Assembly (NCBI GenBank): GCA_020536535.1
Contig: JAHLWZ010000733.1
Span: 100,725-164,724 of the forward strand
Reading direction: 5' to 3'
DNA: 64,000 nt
Source of the DNA: Pelomyxa schiedti
Lineage: Eukaryota > Evosea > Pelobiontida > Pelomyxidae
Position 1 is the stretch's first letter. Each line of letters opens with the position of its first letter. Below, piece by piece: positions 1-12,600 of the stretch. A program made the position numbers and the translations under genes. Under the pieces are notes generated by a model. That model made no database searches and had not been told where the DNA came from. It saw only the letters and a list, made by a program, of their open reading frames with translations.

Positions 1-342
1 AGAAATACTGTTTGGAGTGTTAGATAATTGGCTGTAACGTAACTAGCATACAGCCCGCGGCATCAAAAGGTGAACTCTGTCCAAATGCCCAAATCTCAAA
101 GTGGAGAATTAGTTTCGGTGCAAGATAAATCAAGCAACCATAGCACCGAGCTCTCCAGTTACTGCTTCTCGTGTTGCTGTCACACTTGATGCAAAACACA
201 TTGGAGCGCTAAAGAGTAAAAGTTGAAGTAATGCTTGCAGGCCTCTGCCATGTGTTTGTACCATTTGCTCTAGTATGATTAAGGGTAACATAGATCACAA
301 CCATTGACGGACCTTCTGGGTGCAGGAGCTCATCGATTGCTC

Positions 343-1247
343 TCAGAGTAAAGAGAAGCAATCTGTCGGTGGGGAAGCCTCTGATCCAATTTTTAATACA
401 GAGCTGAACATCACCAGGTAAAAGTGTGGAGGGAATTCCTTAACGAACTGTTAAAAACAACAACAACAAAATAGAAAGATCACCAACTTCCGATGGCAAA
501 AAAACTAACTCTGCTTGGTCAGGCTGTGCTCTTGCTAACTGGAGCTGTATTGCTTTGAGTTTAGAGTGAATTTTCCTCCCTTTTTTCCCCTACTTCCAGT
601 AGCTCCGCTACCCGATACAATCTTTCTTCATATAACTCAGGGTAGGAAGAGTCAGCGACATTGATTTTTTTTCGGACAGTGGGAAGGGAGATCTTGAACC
701 AGTTACTTCCAAGTTTTGTATTGTTGGAGGCAACCATTTGACAAGCCTCTTCAAGAGTTATTTCCTCCTCTTCTTCTTCCTCCTCTTCAACAGCTGCAGT
801 TTTCTTTGTTTGCTTTTTTTTTGGTTTTTCTTCTACCTCAACTTTCATTTCAGGCATCTGTTTGGCTCCTTTTTAAAATAATAAGGGCAGGTTAACAAGA
901 GTGCCGACACACCCATTCTATATATTTTTTCGATTTCAGTGAGACCTTCCAGCGACTTCTTTTTTGGTTTCTTGACCTTCAGTGCCTTCTGAGCCTTCTC
1001 TTTGGTAATTTTCTTAACATAGTTTGTAGCCTCCTGCTTCAACAGGTGCTCCACAGTCTGTTGGCAGTTCCGCCATCGTCACAAAATGGAAAAACGTCAG
1101 ATCCGAACATACATCGGCGTTGGGATCTGGGTTGTACTTCTCCGCCACTGCTTTCTTGATCTCTCTTTCTCTCTTCTTTGCGACACGTCGCACTTTGGCT
1201 CGTTCTTCCTTCGCTGACGGCACCAAAGACCAGTCCTCGTCACTCAT
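343..1247 (-). CDS. Unrecognised lysine- and glutamate-rich protein, about five exons
   Basis: The start is the ATG at 1247 (protein begins MSDEDWSLVPSAKEERAKVR). Exons join cleanly: the first intron is about 1054-1106 and restores the frame into TVEHLLKQEATNYVKK; a second near 860-905 joins EIEKIYRMG to AKQMPEMK. A later one removes the apparent stop after ELLE, and the frame then runs through LQLARAQPDQAEL into FVKEFPPHFYLV, ending near 343. The protein is strongly charged, with KK-rich stretches and a run of nine glutamates around 740-785, followed by a more globular part (ITLEEACQMVASNNTKLG). I do not recognise the family. The last two exons are less certain than the first three. No membrane segment or signal peptide is visible. 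Confidence 0.55.
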
Positions 1248-1373
1248 TTTGTTTATTTTTTGTTGTTTTTTTTTCCAGTTCGGTGTCGAAACTGGGTCAA
1301 ATTTGTGGCACCTGTCAAATCGTTAATCGGATCTCAGACGAAAAACAAAAAAACCAGAAAGTAAGGACACGCG

Positions 1374-2628
1374 ATGCCGCTGGTTACGTTACACTGGGAT
1401 GAAGTGCCCATGAGCCATTTCATTTATGAATGTCTGTGGGCACTTGCGTTTGTTGTTGTGGTGCTATTCGCTCGCAGCCGAGGGGAGATTACGCGGTTTT
1501 TTGGCGGAATGATCTACGGCTTCGTCACCGAGATGGTGGTTTATGTCGGCCTCGAGGCCGCTCAATTTCAAGGCGTTGGTCGCGCTTACGATCACGGTAA
1601 TTCTGGCTCACGTTTCTAGTTCATGCTTTTTAACTTTGTGTGCAGGCTTGTTTACTGTAATGCTTTTTGGGATTTCTCCCTTGTACATGGTACTGGTGTT
1701 AGATCAATTTTTTGTTTGTTCATTTCTTCACAGGATCTTTTCTGGTGGCCGGTTGTAATTTATGTTGTTGAATACTGTGCTCGTTGTACCTACAGAACAA
1801 GTACTATGTTTGATCGCTTTAACCACTAAAACACACCCTACAGAAACACTAATGTCTCGGCTACTCATTGCCACAACAGTGGCCGTTTTTGCCGACTTTG
1901 CTATAGAACCTGTTGCTGTTACATACGGTATTTTTTCCCCCTATGCCCCAAAAATAAAAAAAAAGCAACCTGCTAACCACAGGACTGTGGGTTTATCGCA
2001 CTGGTCAAATGCAGTGGCAAAGTTGGGTTGGAGCACCCTATGCGAACAACATCGCCTGGTGTGCAGACTACTCTTCATCCAAGTATTTACTCTCTGCAGG
2101 TTCGGAATTCAAGGAGGGTTTGTATTTGGCTGCTACTGTAGTGATGTAGTCCGGGGTCTCACACGAAACTCCTGGATTATAATTTCTGATATCTCCACAT
2201 TCGTTACACAAGTTCTAGCCAGCTGGATTGGGATGGGTCTATGGTGCCTATTGATGACGGCTTTCCGATCGCCATATGGAATTATCAGATTCATAAGTGA
2301 TCAAGTGCAACTGGGGGTACTGATGTTTGGTGTGCTGGTTTACACTATGTGGTATACCTTCGTTGTGTGTGCCAAGATGGAGCCCAAAGTCCCCCAAACA
2401 CAACTGGGGTCACAAGCCATCAAATCCAGGTTCCCGGCCGTTCTCATGGTGCTCTGGCAGGCCTCATCTTTTGCCTTCAAGCTTGTCTACTGCAAAACCA
2501 ACAGTGGCTCTGAGCTGTGCACAGAGAACTCCACCCTTGTACTTGGCTGTTGTGCGGGCTTCTCTGTCCTTCTCACCTTCCTGCCATCCTACTGTATGGG
2601 CGCCCTCTATAAGCCCAAACACCACTAA
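1374..2628 (+). CDS. Multi-pass membrane protein, DUF422-like
   Basis: Six exons (1374-1596, 1646-1689, 1734-1782, 1844-1927, 1983-2058, 2100-2628) give an uninterrupted 334-residue protein. All five introns are GT-AG and 41-61 bases long. Hydrophobic segments appear throughout: near residues 16-32, in the exon 4 stretch ATTVAVFADFAIEPVAVTYG, and at least five more in the last exon. The motif run EPVAVTYGLWVYRTG followed by VGAPYANNIAWFG recalls the DUF422/CruF family (carotenoid hydratase and relatives), where a D/EPVA...GLW segment precedes a G-P/V-x-N-x-x-W segment. That link is by pattern only. The first exon begins 127 bases beyond the start of the divergent neighbour at 1247, so the two may share a promoter region. 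The C-terminus ends in a short polar tail. Confidence 0.65.
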
Positions 2629-2645
2629 AGCCCAACCAAAACAAC

Positions 2646-2651
2646 AATAAA
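2646..2651 (+). terminator. Candidate poly(A) signal of the DUF422-like gene
   Basis: AATAAA 18 bases after the stop at 2628, inside an A-rich stretch. Matches the eukaryotic polyadenylation hexamer; the same hexamer follows other genes here. Confidence 0.5.
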
Positions 2652-2779
2652 AGTAAATAAAAACCTCAAAGCGTTAATGCTACTGTTCAGAACTAATTCT
2701 TGTTGGCCGAAAACTCAGCCCAGCTTTCGTAGACGATTCAGAACATCACCTCTTAATAGGGAAGGAATACCAAAACAGT

Positions 2780-5080
2780 ATGACCGATCCCAGCACCGCG
2801 TCCGTGCCTCCCCCCGTACCGCCACGCGACACGCCCTCGGCTGATACACCAGCCTCTGACGCGCCGAAGGATTTGGGCGCGACAACAAGCTACGAAGCAG
2901 CGGCGGGCGATTATGGGACCGGAGGAGGGGGGTGTCGCACGCCAACGCCGCCTGTGGACGAGCCCCCTGAGGTACCCAGCCTCAACCCGTTCGACGTCGG
3001 CGACGACGCCGCGGACGACGACGACGGGCCGGTGCAGCGGGAGCAGAGCCCGATTGTGGGAGCAGGGTCCGTCAATGGCGAGCCAGACGCGGATTCTTCG
3101 CCGTCGTCGACGAGACCCACAAGTACGGCGAGCGTCCCTTCGCCGGAAGCCGAGAAAGATCCCAGCAGCCCGAATGGAACCAGGAGAGGGAATCCGGCGA
3201 ACCCATTCGTGAGCAGCCCGACGCCGGCCCTTGTGACCGAAGTCTGTGGCGAGACGGCCTCGTCGTCGTCGCCGCCAATGAGGGACGTGGCGCCAGCTTG
3301 GGTGTTCCGGGGTTCGATCCCCACCACCGGCGATGTATATTTCGCCAGCCTGAACATGGGCCGTTCCAAGGTCCCTGACGAGACCACGAGGGCAATTTTG
3401 GAGAGGCTGACACTGTCTAGGCGTGCCATTTGTGAATCTGTGAGAGGCGGCTGCTTTGAAGCTGCAATCAATGTAATTGTGTATTGCATCTGACACCATT
3501 TCACCCCCTTATGGCACCTCGTGCAAAACTCTGTGTGTGTATCCACTTATGCAACTTGTAGGCCATTGATGAATATCTTCCAATGCTCAAAGGATTGGTT
3601 CGTTTCATTTTATTTCCCCCCCACCGTTTACCAAAACTCCGCGCGTTTAGATATCTGCTAGTGCGTCACTGCCAGTCGACATATGCAAAAAACTGGGTAA
3701 CATTGCTTTCTCTTTTTACGTTGTGATTTCTGTACCTAAACAACCCAAAAAGATTTTAAGTGGTACACACCATTTACAACACAATATTGTCGTGACCCTT
3801 TGACGATACCAACCTTGGAATATGAACTGTTCTTTATCTTATTGGTGATAACTATTTCAAATTTCCTTGAGTGCAACCACCTTAATGATCTCTTTAGATG
3901 TATGGATTTCTTCATCGTGTGGCTGCAAAGGAAATATTACAAAGCTACAAAGATAACAAAATTGCGGCCGACAACCCCAAGTTTAGAGGAATAACAGAAT
4001 ACCTACAAAAAGCTATTGGGGTAGAAACACATTTACCCTTGCCATTCTCTCATGGTTTTAGTAGATTTTCCACTTTTTGGAAACCCTACCACTCTATACA
4101 GAGCCGGAAAAACCTAAAATGCCTATTTTAATTGAATTGCACCCAGAAATGCCAAAACTCCTTGCCTAGTATCGCACCCAACTAAGATTGATTGCCTCTT
4201 ATACCACCCAGTATGTGTATAATGGAAGCAAATGGTATTCTCGTAATGCCCGCCCTGCAGCAAAAAATCAATACTGAGGTCTTTTATCTATAGTAAAAAT
4301 AATTTCTGATGTACCTTTAGGATGTAGCCCAGCAATGTCTCCAAATCTCGGAAATGGTACGCACACTTCCTTGGTCTCTTGTCAATCATTTCTTAACTGA
4401 CTTAGTAAGGCTTCGTATTGCTTCTCTTCAGTGTGCAGAATAACGCAGAAAGAATCAAACAGCAGACTGAGTATTTTAAAAAGGTTCACCTTTCCAGTAT
4501 CATAAACAAGTATAGATTTATGTCTTTCCATCTAGTTATTTCCTTCTTATGAAATACATGTACCAAGGGCAGGCCTTAATATTTAGAGGACAAAACGCAT
4601 GGGATCACAGGTAATCCTACTTCGTTACAACACATTCTTACTTTACAAAAGGAATTATAACTTAGCATTGACATACCTTCAAGTATACTGGACTTTTCTC
4701 CTTCTTTCCCTGACCCATAATACCACAAACAACAACAAGGCCGCACTTCCCCGCCAGATTCATGACAAAGCCTTGAAGGTACCGTTTTAGTTCAGGATCA
4801 AATAACTCACCCTTTAGAGTCATAAAAATCGAGACTGCATGCCCGAAGTCCTAAATGAAGCAGCTGGTTTCATGAATTTTGTGAAAGACCTCTACAGAAA
4901 GTGCCCCATTTCCCCTCCCCTAATCCCTTCAATTGAAAAAAACACCCACACAAAAGGTACACCTTAGAGCACAAGTCAACAGAATTCCCCGAGACACCAG
5001 TCCAACCAACAACCTACGCCGATCCCAAGGCCAACAATCTCCAACTATCCTTCAAAGAGGATTCCTGTTCCCTGTGCTGA
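2780..5080 (+). CDS. BRO1-domain protein, BROX-like, with C-terminal CaaX-type box
   Basis: Exon 1 (2780-3472) encodes about 150 disordered Pro/Ser/Asp-rich residues and then the start of the domain. Spliced exons give AAINAIDEYLPMLKGL, LDFKWYTPFTTQYC, a helix LMYGFLHRVAAKEILQSYK and the turn AIGIFHFLETLP, the order seen in BRO1 domains of ESCRT-associated proteins (Alix, BROX). Later exons give MKYMYQGQALIFRGQNAW and NYNLALTYLQ. The final exon ends with Cys-Ser-Leu-Cys then TGA (5066-5080), a possible prenylation box. Human BROX also ends in a CaaX box and binds ESCRT-III at membranes, so a BROX-type role is the best inference. About eleven introns, 26-110 bases. The join near 4350-4440 is uncertain. 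Exon 1 is visibly GC-rich, while the rest is AT-rich. Confidence 0.75.
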
Positions 5081-5222
5081 GCCTTACCACTCCCACAACT
5101 GTGTTTTTACCGTAGACAAAGCCAACTTTTTTTTTGCCTCTTCAATCGTCGTTGATCAACCCCACGAAAGAACAAACACCGAAACAGGAAAAGTGAGTAG
5201 ACAATAAACAGGTATCAAGGAG

Positions 5223-6416
5223 ATGAGCGGAGGACAAAGGAGACAAGCGATTGGAGCGGGACGGTGGTTCCCTGCAGCGGAATCGCAACTCAGATCCGCG
5301 GTGGATAGGTACTTGGCGGCCGCGTCACCGATCTCCGAACAAGTACTCGCTACTCCGGTCTTGGGAGTGGTCTCTCCTCATGCGGGTGTGTGTTGGTGCA
5401 GTGTTTTATGTGGAGATCTTTCACGATGGTTTTGTGTTTTGTTGTTTCTTTTTGTTTGTCTGTTTGTTTTCTTGCTTTTTTAAATTGTATGTTTTTTCTT
5501 TCATTTTAACAAACAATGGGAACAATGTAGGTTATGAGTACTCTGGAAAAGTTTCTGGATATAGTTTCAGGGCGCTTAGGGAGTCGGCTGTTCGCCATGG
5601 GGAACCTAACTATGTTGTCATTGTGGGGTGAGCTGTAGGCTTCCATTTATATTAATATTTATGTTTGCTTTATGGAGCAAGCTCGCTTAACTCTTTTTTT
5701 TTTTCCCTCAGGTTTAGTCATAGTGGTTCTTTTCCCGGTGCAGCAATAATGCCTGGTACCGAGTTCGTCTCTCCGATTGGAACATCTCCACTTGCCAATG
5801 ATGTTGCAGAAAAAATGTGCTTGAACAGGCCCAAGTAAGTTGTTGAAGAGTGTGTTTATCCACCCGTCTCACTTCTTGCAGGTTGAAAATGAATTACGGT
5901 CCGCACCACGGTGAGCACAGTGCAGAAAACCAAATACCGTTTGTTCAAGCCATATTCCCACATGTTTTTTTTCCCCCTCTCTTCAATACCTTCTCACCTC
6001 TTGTTCTCCCCCAGGCCAGACTTGTAGTTGTCCTTCTTGGTGATCACGCAGCCGCAACCATCAACCAACTTGTCGACGCTCTCGTGGAACTTCGCACCAC
6101 AAGCTTTGGAGGACCCTTTGTTGTTGTATCCAGCAGTGACATGCTCCACGATGCAGACTATGACAAAGTTGTGTCCACAGACCACCACACACTGGAGCTA
6201 GTGACCCGCCTGGACGACGCGGCCCTCGCTTCCACCTGGAACTACAGCCACCAAATACTGTGCGGAATTGGGCCGGTCTTGGTGCTAGTCAAGTTCGCAA
6301 AGGCCTGTGGACCATCCATGAGGGCACACACTCTGCACTACAGGAACTGTGGGGATGACTTCCCCGAATCCAAGGGGGACTGGGTTGTTGGTTATGGTGC
6401 TGTGGCTTTCTCCTGA
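5223..6416 (+). CDS. MEMO family protein
   Basis: Five exons (5223-5385, 5531-5627, 5712-5834, 5882-5963, 6015-6416) give 288 residues, the usual size for MEMO proteins. Family landmarks in order: RRQAIGAGRWFPA, VVSPHAGYEYSGKV (metal-site His in PHAG), VVIVGFSHSGSFPG, EHSAENQIPFVQA, FVVVSSSDMLHD, the loop QILCGIGPVLVLV, and the end GDWVVGYGAVAF. MEMO proteins share the fold of extradiol dioxygenases; human MEMO1 acts in cell motility and copper handling. The CGIGP loop and the VVGYGAVAF ending look closer to the bacterial and archaeal branch (CGYGP, VVGYAAVAF) than to human MEMO1 (CGRHP). Function here is unknown. Confidence 0.88.
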
Positions 6417-6496
6417 TTCATTTCCTTTTGTTGGTTGAGACAGCAGTTGAGATTGAGGGTTTCCCTCTCGACCAAACACCTTTATCTAACTAAAGC

Positions 6497-6502
6497 AATA
6501 AA
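6497..6502 (+). terminator. Candidate poly(A) signal of the MEMO gene
   Basis: AATAAA 81 bases after the MEMO stop and 115 bases before the start codon of the next gene on the same strand. Confidence 0.45.
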
Positions 6503-6616
6503 AACAAACCTATTTGCCCCCTTCAACGCTAGGTTGTCAAAAAAAAAAAGTTCTTTGTTTGAAATGGCCAAAAGATCTTCGTTTTTCATTTTTTTCTCCA
6601 AACAGTAGTCGCTGTG

Positions 6617-9600
6617 ATGTCGTCGTCGTCGTCGGATCCGTGGTCGGACTTTCGAGGGTGTGGACTCAGCCCCCTTTTTTCTAAGTGCTGTTTTTTGTTG
6701 CTGTCGCGTGCACTGCCACATCTTCCCTTTTTGTTTTTTTTGGTTGTTTTTTCCCCCCGCGGTTTATTTTCCCCTTTTGTGTGCTAATTGGTTGTTGTGT
6801 GCGGCACTGCTCACTCGATGGATTAAGAAATTTATTTGGACCTGGGGGTTCCCCGCCGCCTGGGTTTCCGCCAATCCCTGCATCATCGTCAAACACAGGC
6901 GTTCACAACAGAATCAACACTCTGGCGTTTTTGTATGCTAAGGAGTGCAAGTCCAGTTTCGACTCGTTGAGGAAGAGTGTGCAGGTACCTGACTTTGGAA
7001 TGGCAGGGTGGCCTCCTAAATGCTTATTGATGTGCAGGTTCTCACTGCTACTAAAAGAGAGCTCGTGCATTACAATGCTAAGAAAGAAGGCAAACCAGTC
7101 AGGTTTCCAACACCTTCCTTGTAGTCGTTTCCCAACACATTTAGTGACGCTGATTCCACATCTGTTCGTGGGAGTGGTCGCTGTTTTGGTTGTTCAAACA
7201 CTTTTGTTGGTCTCTCCCTCCGTCTACTGGAAGCCATGGCAAAGAATGAGCAAAGCAGAAAAAGTCTGGTGGATCAAGGAATGTTGCAATTGTTAATGCA
7301 GAACAATGTGAGAAATGGAAGTGAAGCAAGCCGTAAAGCAGCTAGACGGCTCATTTGTGTTCTGATCAATGGGTGCAATACTGCAACTTCCCAGCTTGTT
7401 AGCATGATTAAAGAGAGGCTTTGTTTTGCACTTGATAATTACACGTATGAACAAGATAAAAACATCACTACTCCTCTAACTTCCCCAGGACTATGGACCC
7501 TGGATTTCTAGTGAGAAACGAAATGGCACTTCTTTATGACGTGTGCAAGTCGTCTGAGGGTCAGTGCTGGGAACAGTGTTTTAGACTCGTGTTTGAAATG
7601 CTGTTAATGAGGTATAAAACTCCTACTGTTTCCTAATTTATTTATTTCTTTCCTGCAGCACCGAAAGAGGGTCAACTTCCCCTCTTGTTTGTGAGCATAT
7701 CATATTGCCATGCCTTCATATTCTCACTGAGACATTGGGGGTATTTTCCTAGAAGAAAATCAAGTCACTAACTTAAAACTAGGCAAAAGAGCCAACTGCT
7801 GATGAAAAAAAGTCGAAGCCAACTTCAACTTCAACTTCAACTTCAACTTCAGCTTCAGCTTCAACTTCAACTTCTACCCCCCCATCCAACAAACTTGCCC
7901 ACTTGCGACCAACACCAACTGAACCAGTGGATATGGTAGTTGATTCAACACCACAGCCCTCCCAACCCCAGCAGCCCCAGACACCTGAACCATCAGCAAC
8001 TGTCCTCCCTGTTTTCCAAGGTTCCTCAGTCTCTCTTACTGATTGGACTTCCAAAAAAACTTCCTATGATGCCTGGCTCCACTCATTGCAGCAGTGGTCA
8101 CAAGCACATGCTCAAACCAAGACACTGACAAAAGAAGAGGTACAGTTTTTTTTCCTTCTAGAGTGTATCAATACTTTTCCTAGGCACGAGAGTTCTATAT
8201 CATGGAGAAGTATTACAGTAAATGGACTAACTACATTCTACACAAACGCACGCACCCAATGTCTCCTCTGGAAGAGCTACAAACAGAAGGCTCATGGATA
8301 CAAAAGTTGCTTCTCTGCCCTTGCTCAGACCAGATCAGGCTTCAAGCTGCAGCCCTGGTTCGTATTTTGTACCAGCACCCAGTTAGGTGAGAACTATTAT
8401 CGGGTGGTAAATGAATAAAAAAGTAAGTTGACAATGAAGACTAGAGCCCTTAAATTTTTGGATATGTTTACACGATTGCTTCCTTCAGCAATAGCAATGG
8501 GAGAAGCCTCGTCTCAATTTTTCGTCTTATTTAATGGTGAAGCTTTCTTTCTTTGGGATTAAATACTCATTCCTCTTCAAGCTTTGCTTGAGCCCTGGGA
8601 GCACCGTGTTTATTTTGTTGTAAAAAAGTATTATCCCTCCAATTTACTTACCTAAATAAACTGTTTAATTGGCTGAAGGAACCTACCTTACCTTGTGGGC
8701 CTTATATTGGCTGAGATTGAACGCATTCATAAATTAGAGGCAGAAATCTCCACAGATATCACACAAGGAACAATTTGTCACACACTTGTTTCCATACTGT
8801 CTCGTATTTTGGAGGAACCAGTATTACACAAGAAGTTCAAATCAATGGGCTTCGTCCATCAAGTAAGAATCACAACCTATTTCTGCTGTTCTGAAGCCTA
8901 ACAGCTTCTGGATGGATTCCTGATGCTGAGGGGTTTGATTGTTCAAAAAACCAAGCTCACTGATGATAGCAGTGCATGTTTGATGAAAATTCTCCTGTCA
9001 ATGAATCAGTCCGAGGAAGAACAAAGAGAATTCATGCATGCCTGTGTGAAGGTTTTTCAGAACACACTTTGTACTTTACTAAAAGGCTCCAAGGGACTAG
9101 ATAAGTACAAAGACTGGCGTATTGTGTTGTTTATCTATGAGCAACTTGGCAAAATAATATGTCCTGAGAAACCAGAGGTTGAATTCCAGCTAGACTTGAA
9201 GAAGGCATCATCACAAGATGAATTCATCCGTGGATCCATGACAAAGAATCCCTATTCCTCCAAGGAGGTGAGCCTGAAACAATAAAACTGGGGTGAATTA
9301 TAATACCGTTTTGTAGGTTGGTCCTCTCATGAGAGATGTGAAGAACAAAATTTGTACGACACTGGATCTGAGAGGTAATCTCGTTTTGAACTATTTTTGA
9401 GTTATCATATTGTAATGTACATAAATAGGCCTCATTGATGACGACTTGGGCATGGAGTTACTGGTCTGCAATAAGATAATCAAACTTGATTTGCCCATAA
9501 AGTAGAAAGTGAGAGGTTTATCCTGGATGACCTTTTCTTAGAGCTATTTATGAACAAGTCTGGCTTCCATCTGTTCCGGAGGGCAAGAAAAAAGATGTCA

Positions 9601-12600
9601 TGCAAGTAATTTACCGATTACAGGGTCTTGATGGAGAGGTAAACACTGAAATAGTATTTCCTCATAACCATTTTATCTTTCAAAGGCAACAGAAGCAATT
9701 GTGGACACCATTCGTACAGATTCTGGAGAACAAAAGAATCCGGAGGTACTTTCCTCTCCTCTCCAATGTTTCATTAATTTCGTTTCAAGGAGGAATTCCG
9801 CATAACTGCAGTTATGGCTCAGTGCGGGGGTCTTAATGCAATGCTCCGAACAATTCAACGTGCTCCAGAGCTTGAACAAATAGACCTCCTTCAGCTTGTT
9901 CTCAAATTGCTTAGGCTTGCTCTTTATCTTCAAGTTCGCCTCCTTTAACATGTTTTGATTCTTCCAAGCTTAAACTCTTTAAGGTGAACAGACAAAATTT
10001 TGTGCTGCTTGATGGACCCTATATTATTGCGGAGAAACTGAAGCGGGTCCTGTCACTCAATTCTGGTGCAATTCTCCATTCTTTTGCTAACGTTTCTCAC
10101 AATTGCTTCTGCAGATGCTCTCAACAATATAGCTATTGCCCTATCGGCTATTATTGAAGCTGTTGGGGAAACAATTGATCTACCAATCTCCGGCCCATTG
10201 CCTCCATCTATCACTACTCCTTCATCACCAATTCCCCCGCACTTACCCGTGGAGAGTAAGGTGTCCACACCCATACAGGAGCCAGTTGCAACCTCGTCTG
10301 TCTCCCTTTCTTCCACCTCCGCCTCCGCCACACCCGCCCTCTCCCCAACACCAACATCCACACCCACACCAACCACTTCCACTTCTGCCTCCACCTCCAC
10401 GCCCACACAGCTTCCTGAGATGGATGTCGACACTGTTGGCATGGCAGACAAACAACAAGCACGACTGGTTCAACTTGAGGGTCTTTTAGCCCTCCTCACA
10501 CAGTGCATGCAACTCCGGAAGAATTCTGCTTTGTTGGAGGTAACTTGATTAAGTGATTTCCTCTTCCATCTGTTCACCTTCTGCTAGAGTGTCTTGAAAG
10601 TTTTCCCACTTCTTACATACAATAACCCTACACTGATGGACAGAATCATTGCCTTCTTTGGTGCTTATACAGACTTCGATGCTTACAATGCACAGTTGTC
10701 TAAATTTACTTTTAACTAGCACTTATTACTCCCAGAGAAGCCAGTGATGGAGATAAAGTGACATTTGGCCTGAACTGTTTCATTTCCATGGTGTCTTCTA
10801 TTAATATGAAGACACAATCTGGCCCACATCTCAAGTCTCGCTTTATTGAAAAGTCCGTTACAGCTTTCTTTGTAAACTATATTCGCAGTCACTTCCCAGC
10901 GGATAAGGACAAGAGCTCACCTGTATGTCCTACAAAATAAAAATAAAAAACCGTCACCATGGACAGGAATGGACACGAAGTCTTTCTGAACGCTCACTTC
11001 CCGTTGTCTTACAAATTCTTTCTGGCCTTGCCAAACAGCACCCTCCAACCCAAGTAGCCCACGCCATATATCAACCGAGACTAATGCAACCTATTATAGG
11101 AAATGCATGCAGACATTTTACCTGTTATTCACACACTGGTAAGAGCTGTCTTCCTTCTCTCCAACAAAGATCAACACTCAATTCCTTTTCAAGGAACAAG
11201 TCAAGATCGAAGAGGTTAAAAAGGTCGGTCTTCTTGCTGCAAATCTCCTGGACACCCTGGTAAATGATGTAAAATCTAAAATGCCTAATTAATCTCTTTC
11301 TTCACTCCCAGAAAGACAATCCTGTCATTACTAAAGCTGTTGAAAGTATCCGAATAGCTGCCCGCAAGGAAAAGATGAAACTAGCTGAGCAAAGAAGACA
11401 ACAAATTCTGAAAGAAATGAAGCTTGAAGCTCACGGTTCGAAAATTGTTGCTGCTGGGATGCCAAGTGTGTTTTTGCATTTCAATTAACTTTTTCTTACG
11501 TCCCACTTTTCCTTTCATCATCAAAGGTTCTGTGGAAGAGCTTGGTGAAGAAGATAGACTCCGCTGTACAGTATATTTGCCCTAAATAATTTCCTCTACA
11601 CATAAAAAATTTTTCTAGGTATGCAAAGAAGGTTTCACATATAAACCTCAAGAAGTCCTGGGTTTCTATGTTTTTTGCAAACCTACTCCAATGGCAAGTA
11701 TCATTCAGAAGGGATTGACGCCAAACCGCGCTGATGCAGGTGTATCGACAGCCACTCACTTCAACTTGATACATTTCACGTACACAAAATCGAGTCTTTC
11801 AAGTTTTCTCTGATAAATTGAAGATGCCACGAACACTCAACAAGAGCTGAAAGAAAGAAAAAAGCACCAAAGGAAGAATGGGAAGGGGCAGCTTTGCGGA
11901 ATCAATTCAACAAGTGCAATAACATATTCCCTGTACTGTTCTTTCTTTTCTACAGTAGATGTTTATAGTGCACAGATAATGGGACCTAGTACCACAGACG
12001 ACGGTTACACAGCTTGTGCAGAAAGGTTGAGGGATACACAAATACACGTCATCCTTATACATGAAAAGGTTTTGGAATGGCTTATCCTTGAAACGGTCTG
12101 AACAGCGGTTGCGGGTTCTTATTCACGATATGCGTATGCTCATTACCCGGGTTATCAACAAAAATGTATGTTGCAATTTTGTAGGTGTATACCAATAATA
12201 CAAAAACAAGCAATCCGATCCCACGTCGGGAGGCCGTGAAGCCAATACCATAGCTTTGCCGTTCATGTTTCAAATGGCGAACTTCTTATTAGAAAAAGAG
12301 CCAGGCTATCTGTGTGCTCTCTTAAGCTCTGATAGCGTCTTTTCTAAACAAAACATAGGAAATCGTTTCAGGCGTCCCTCTCTTCCTTTGTATCACAATC
12401 ACGAGATTTGTGGGACTCCAACAATTCCCAATGTGAAAACGTTCTTTATTTCCTGGTCCTATCCTTGCCTCTAATGCCACTTGAAGAGTGGCAAACTGCT
12501 AAGGTACATCTCGGCTTTTTTCACATATTCTGACTCTTTAAACTAGATAACCTTCATCAAAAGAATTTTATCTTATGCCCACTACGAAATGTCTGTTACT

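Noticed and set aside
3285-3325. tRNA-like B box (GGTTCGATCCC at 3311)
   Set aside because: It lies inside the first exon of the BRO1 gene, lacks a convincing A box at the right distance, and I could not pair an acceptor stem.
2753-3546. Long minus-strand frames opposite BRO1 exon 1
   Set aside because: GC-rich shadow frames; the plus strand continues into BRO1 exons by clean splicing.
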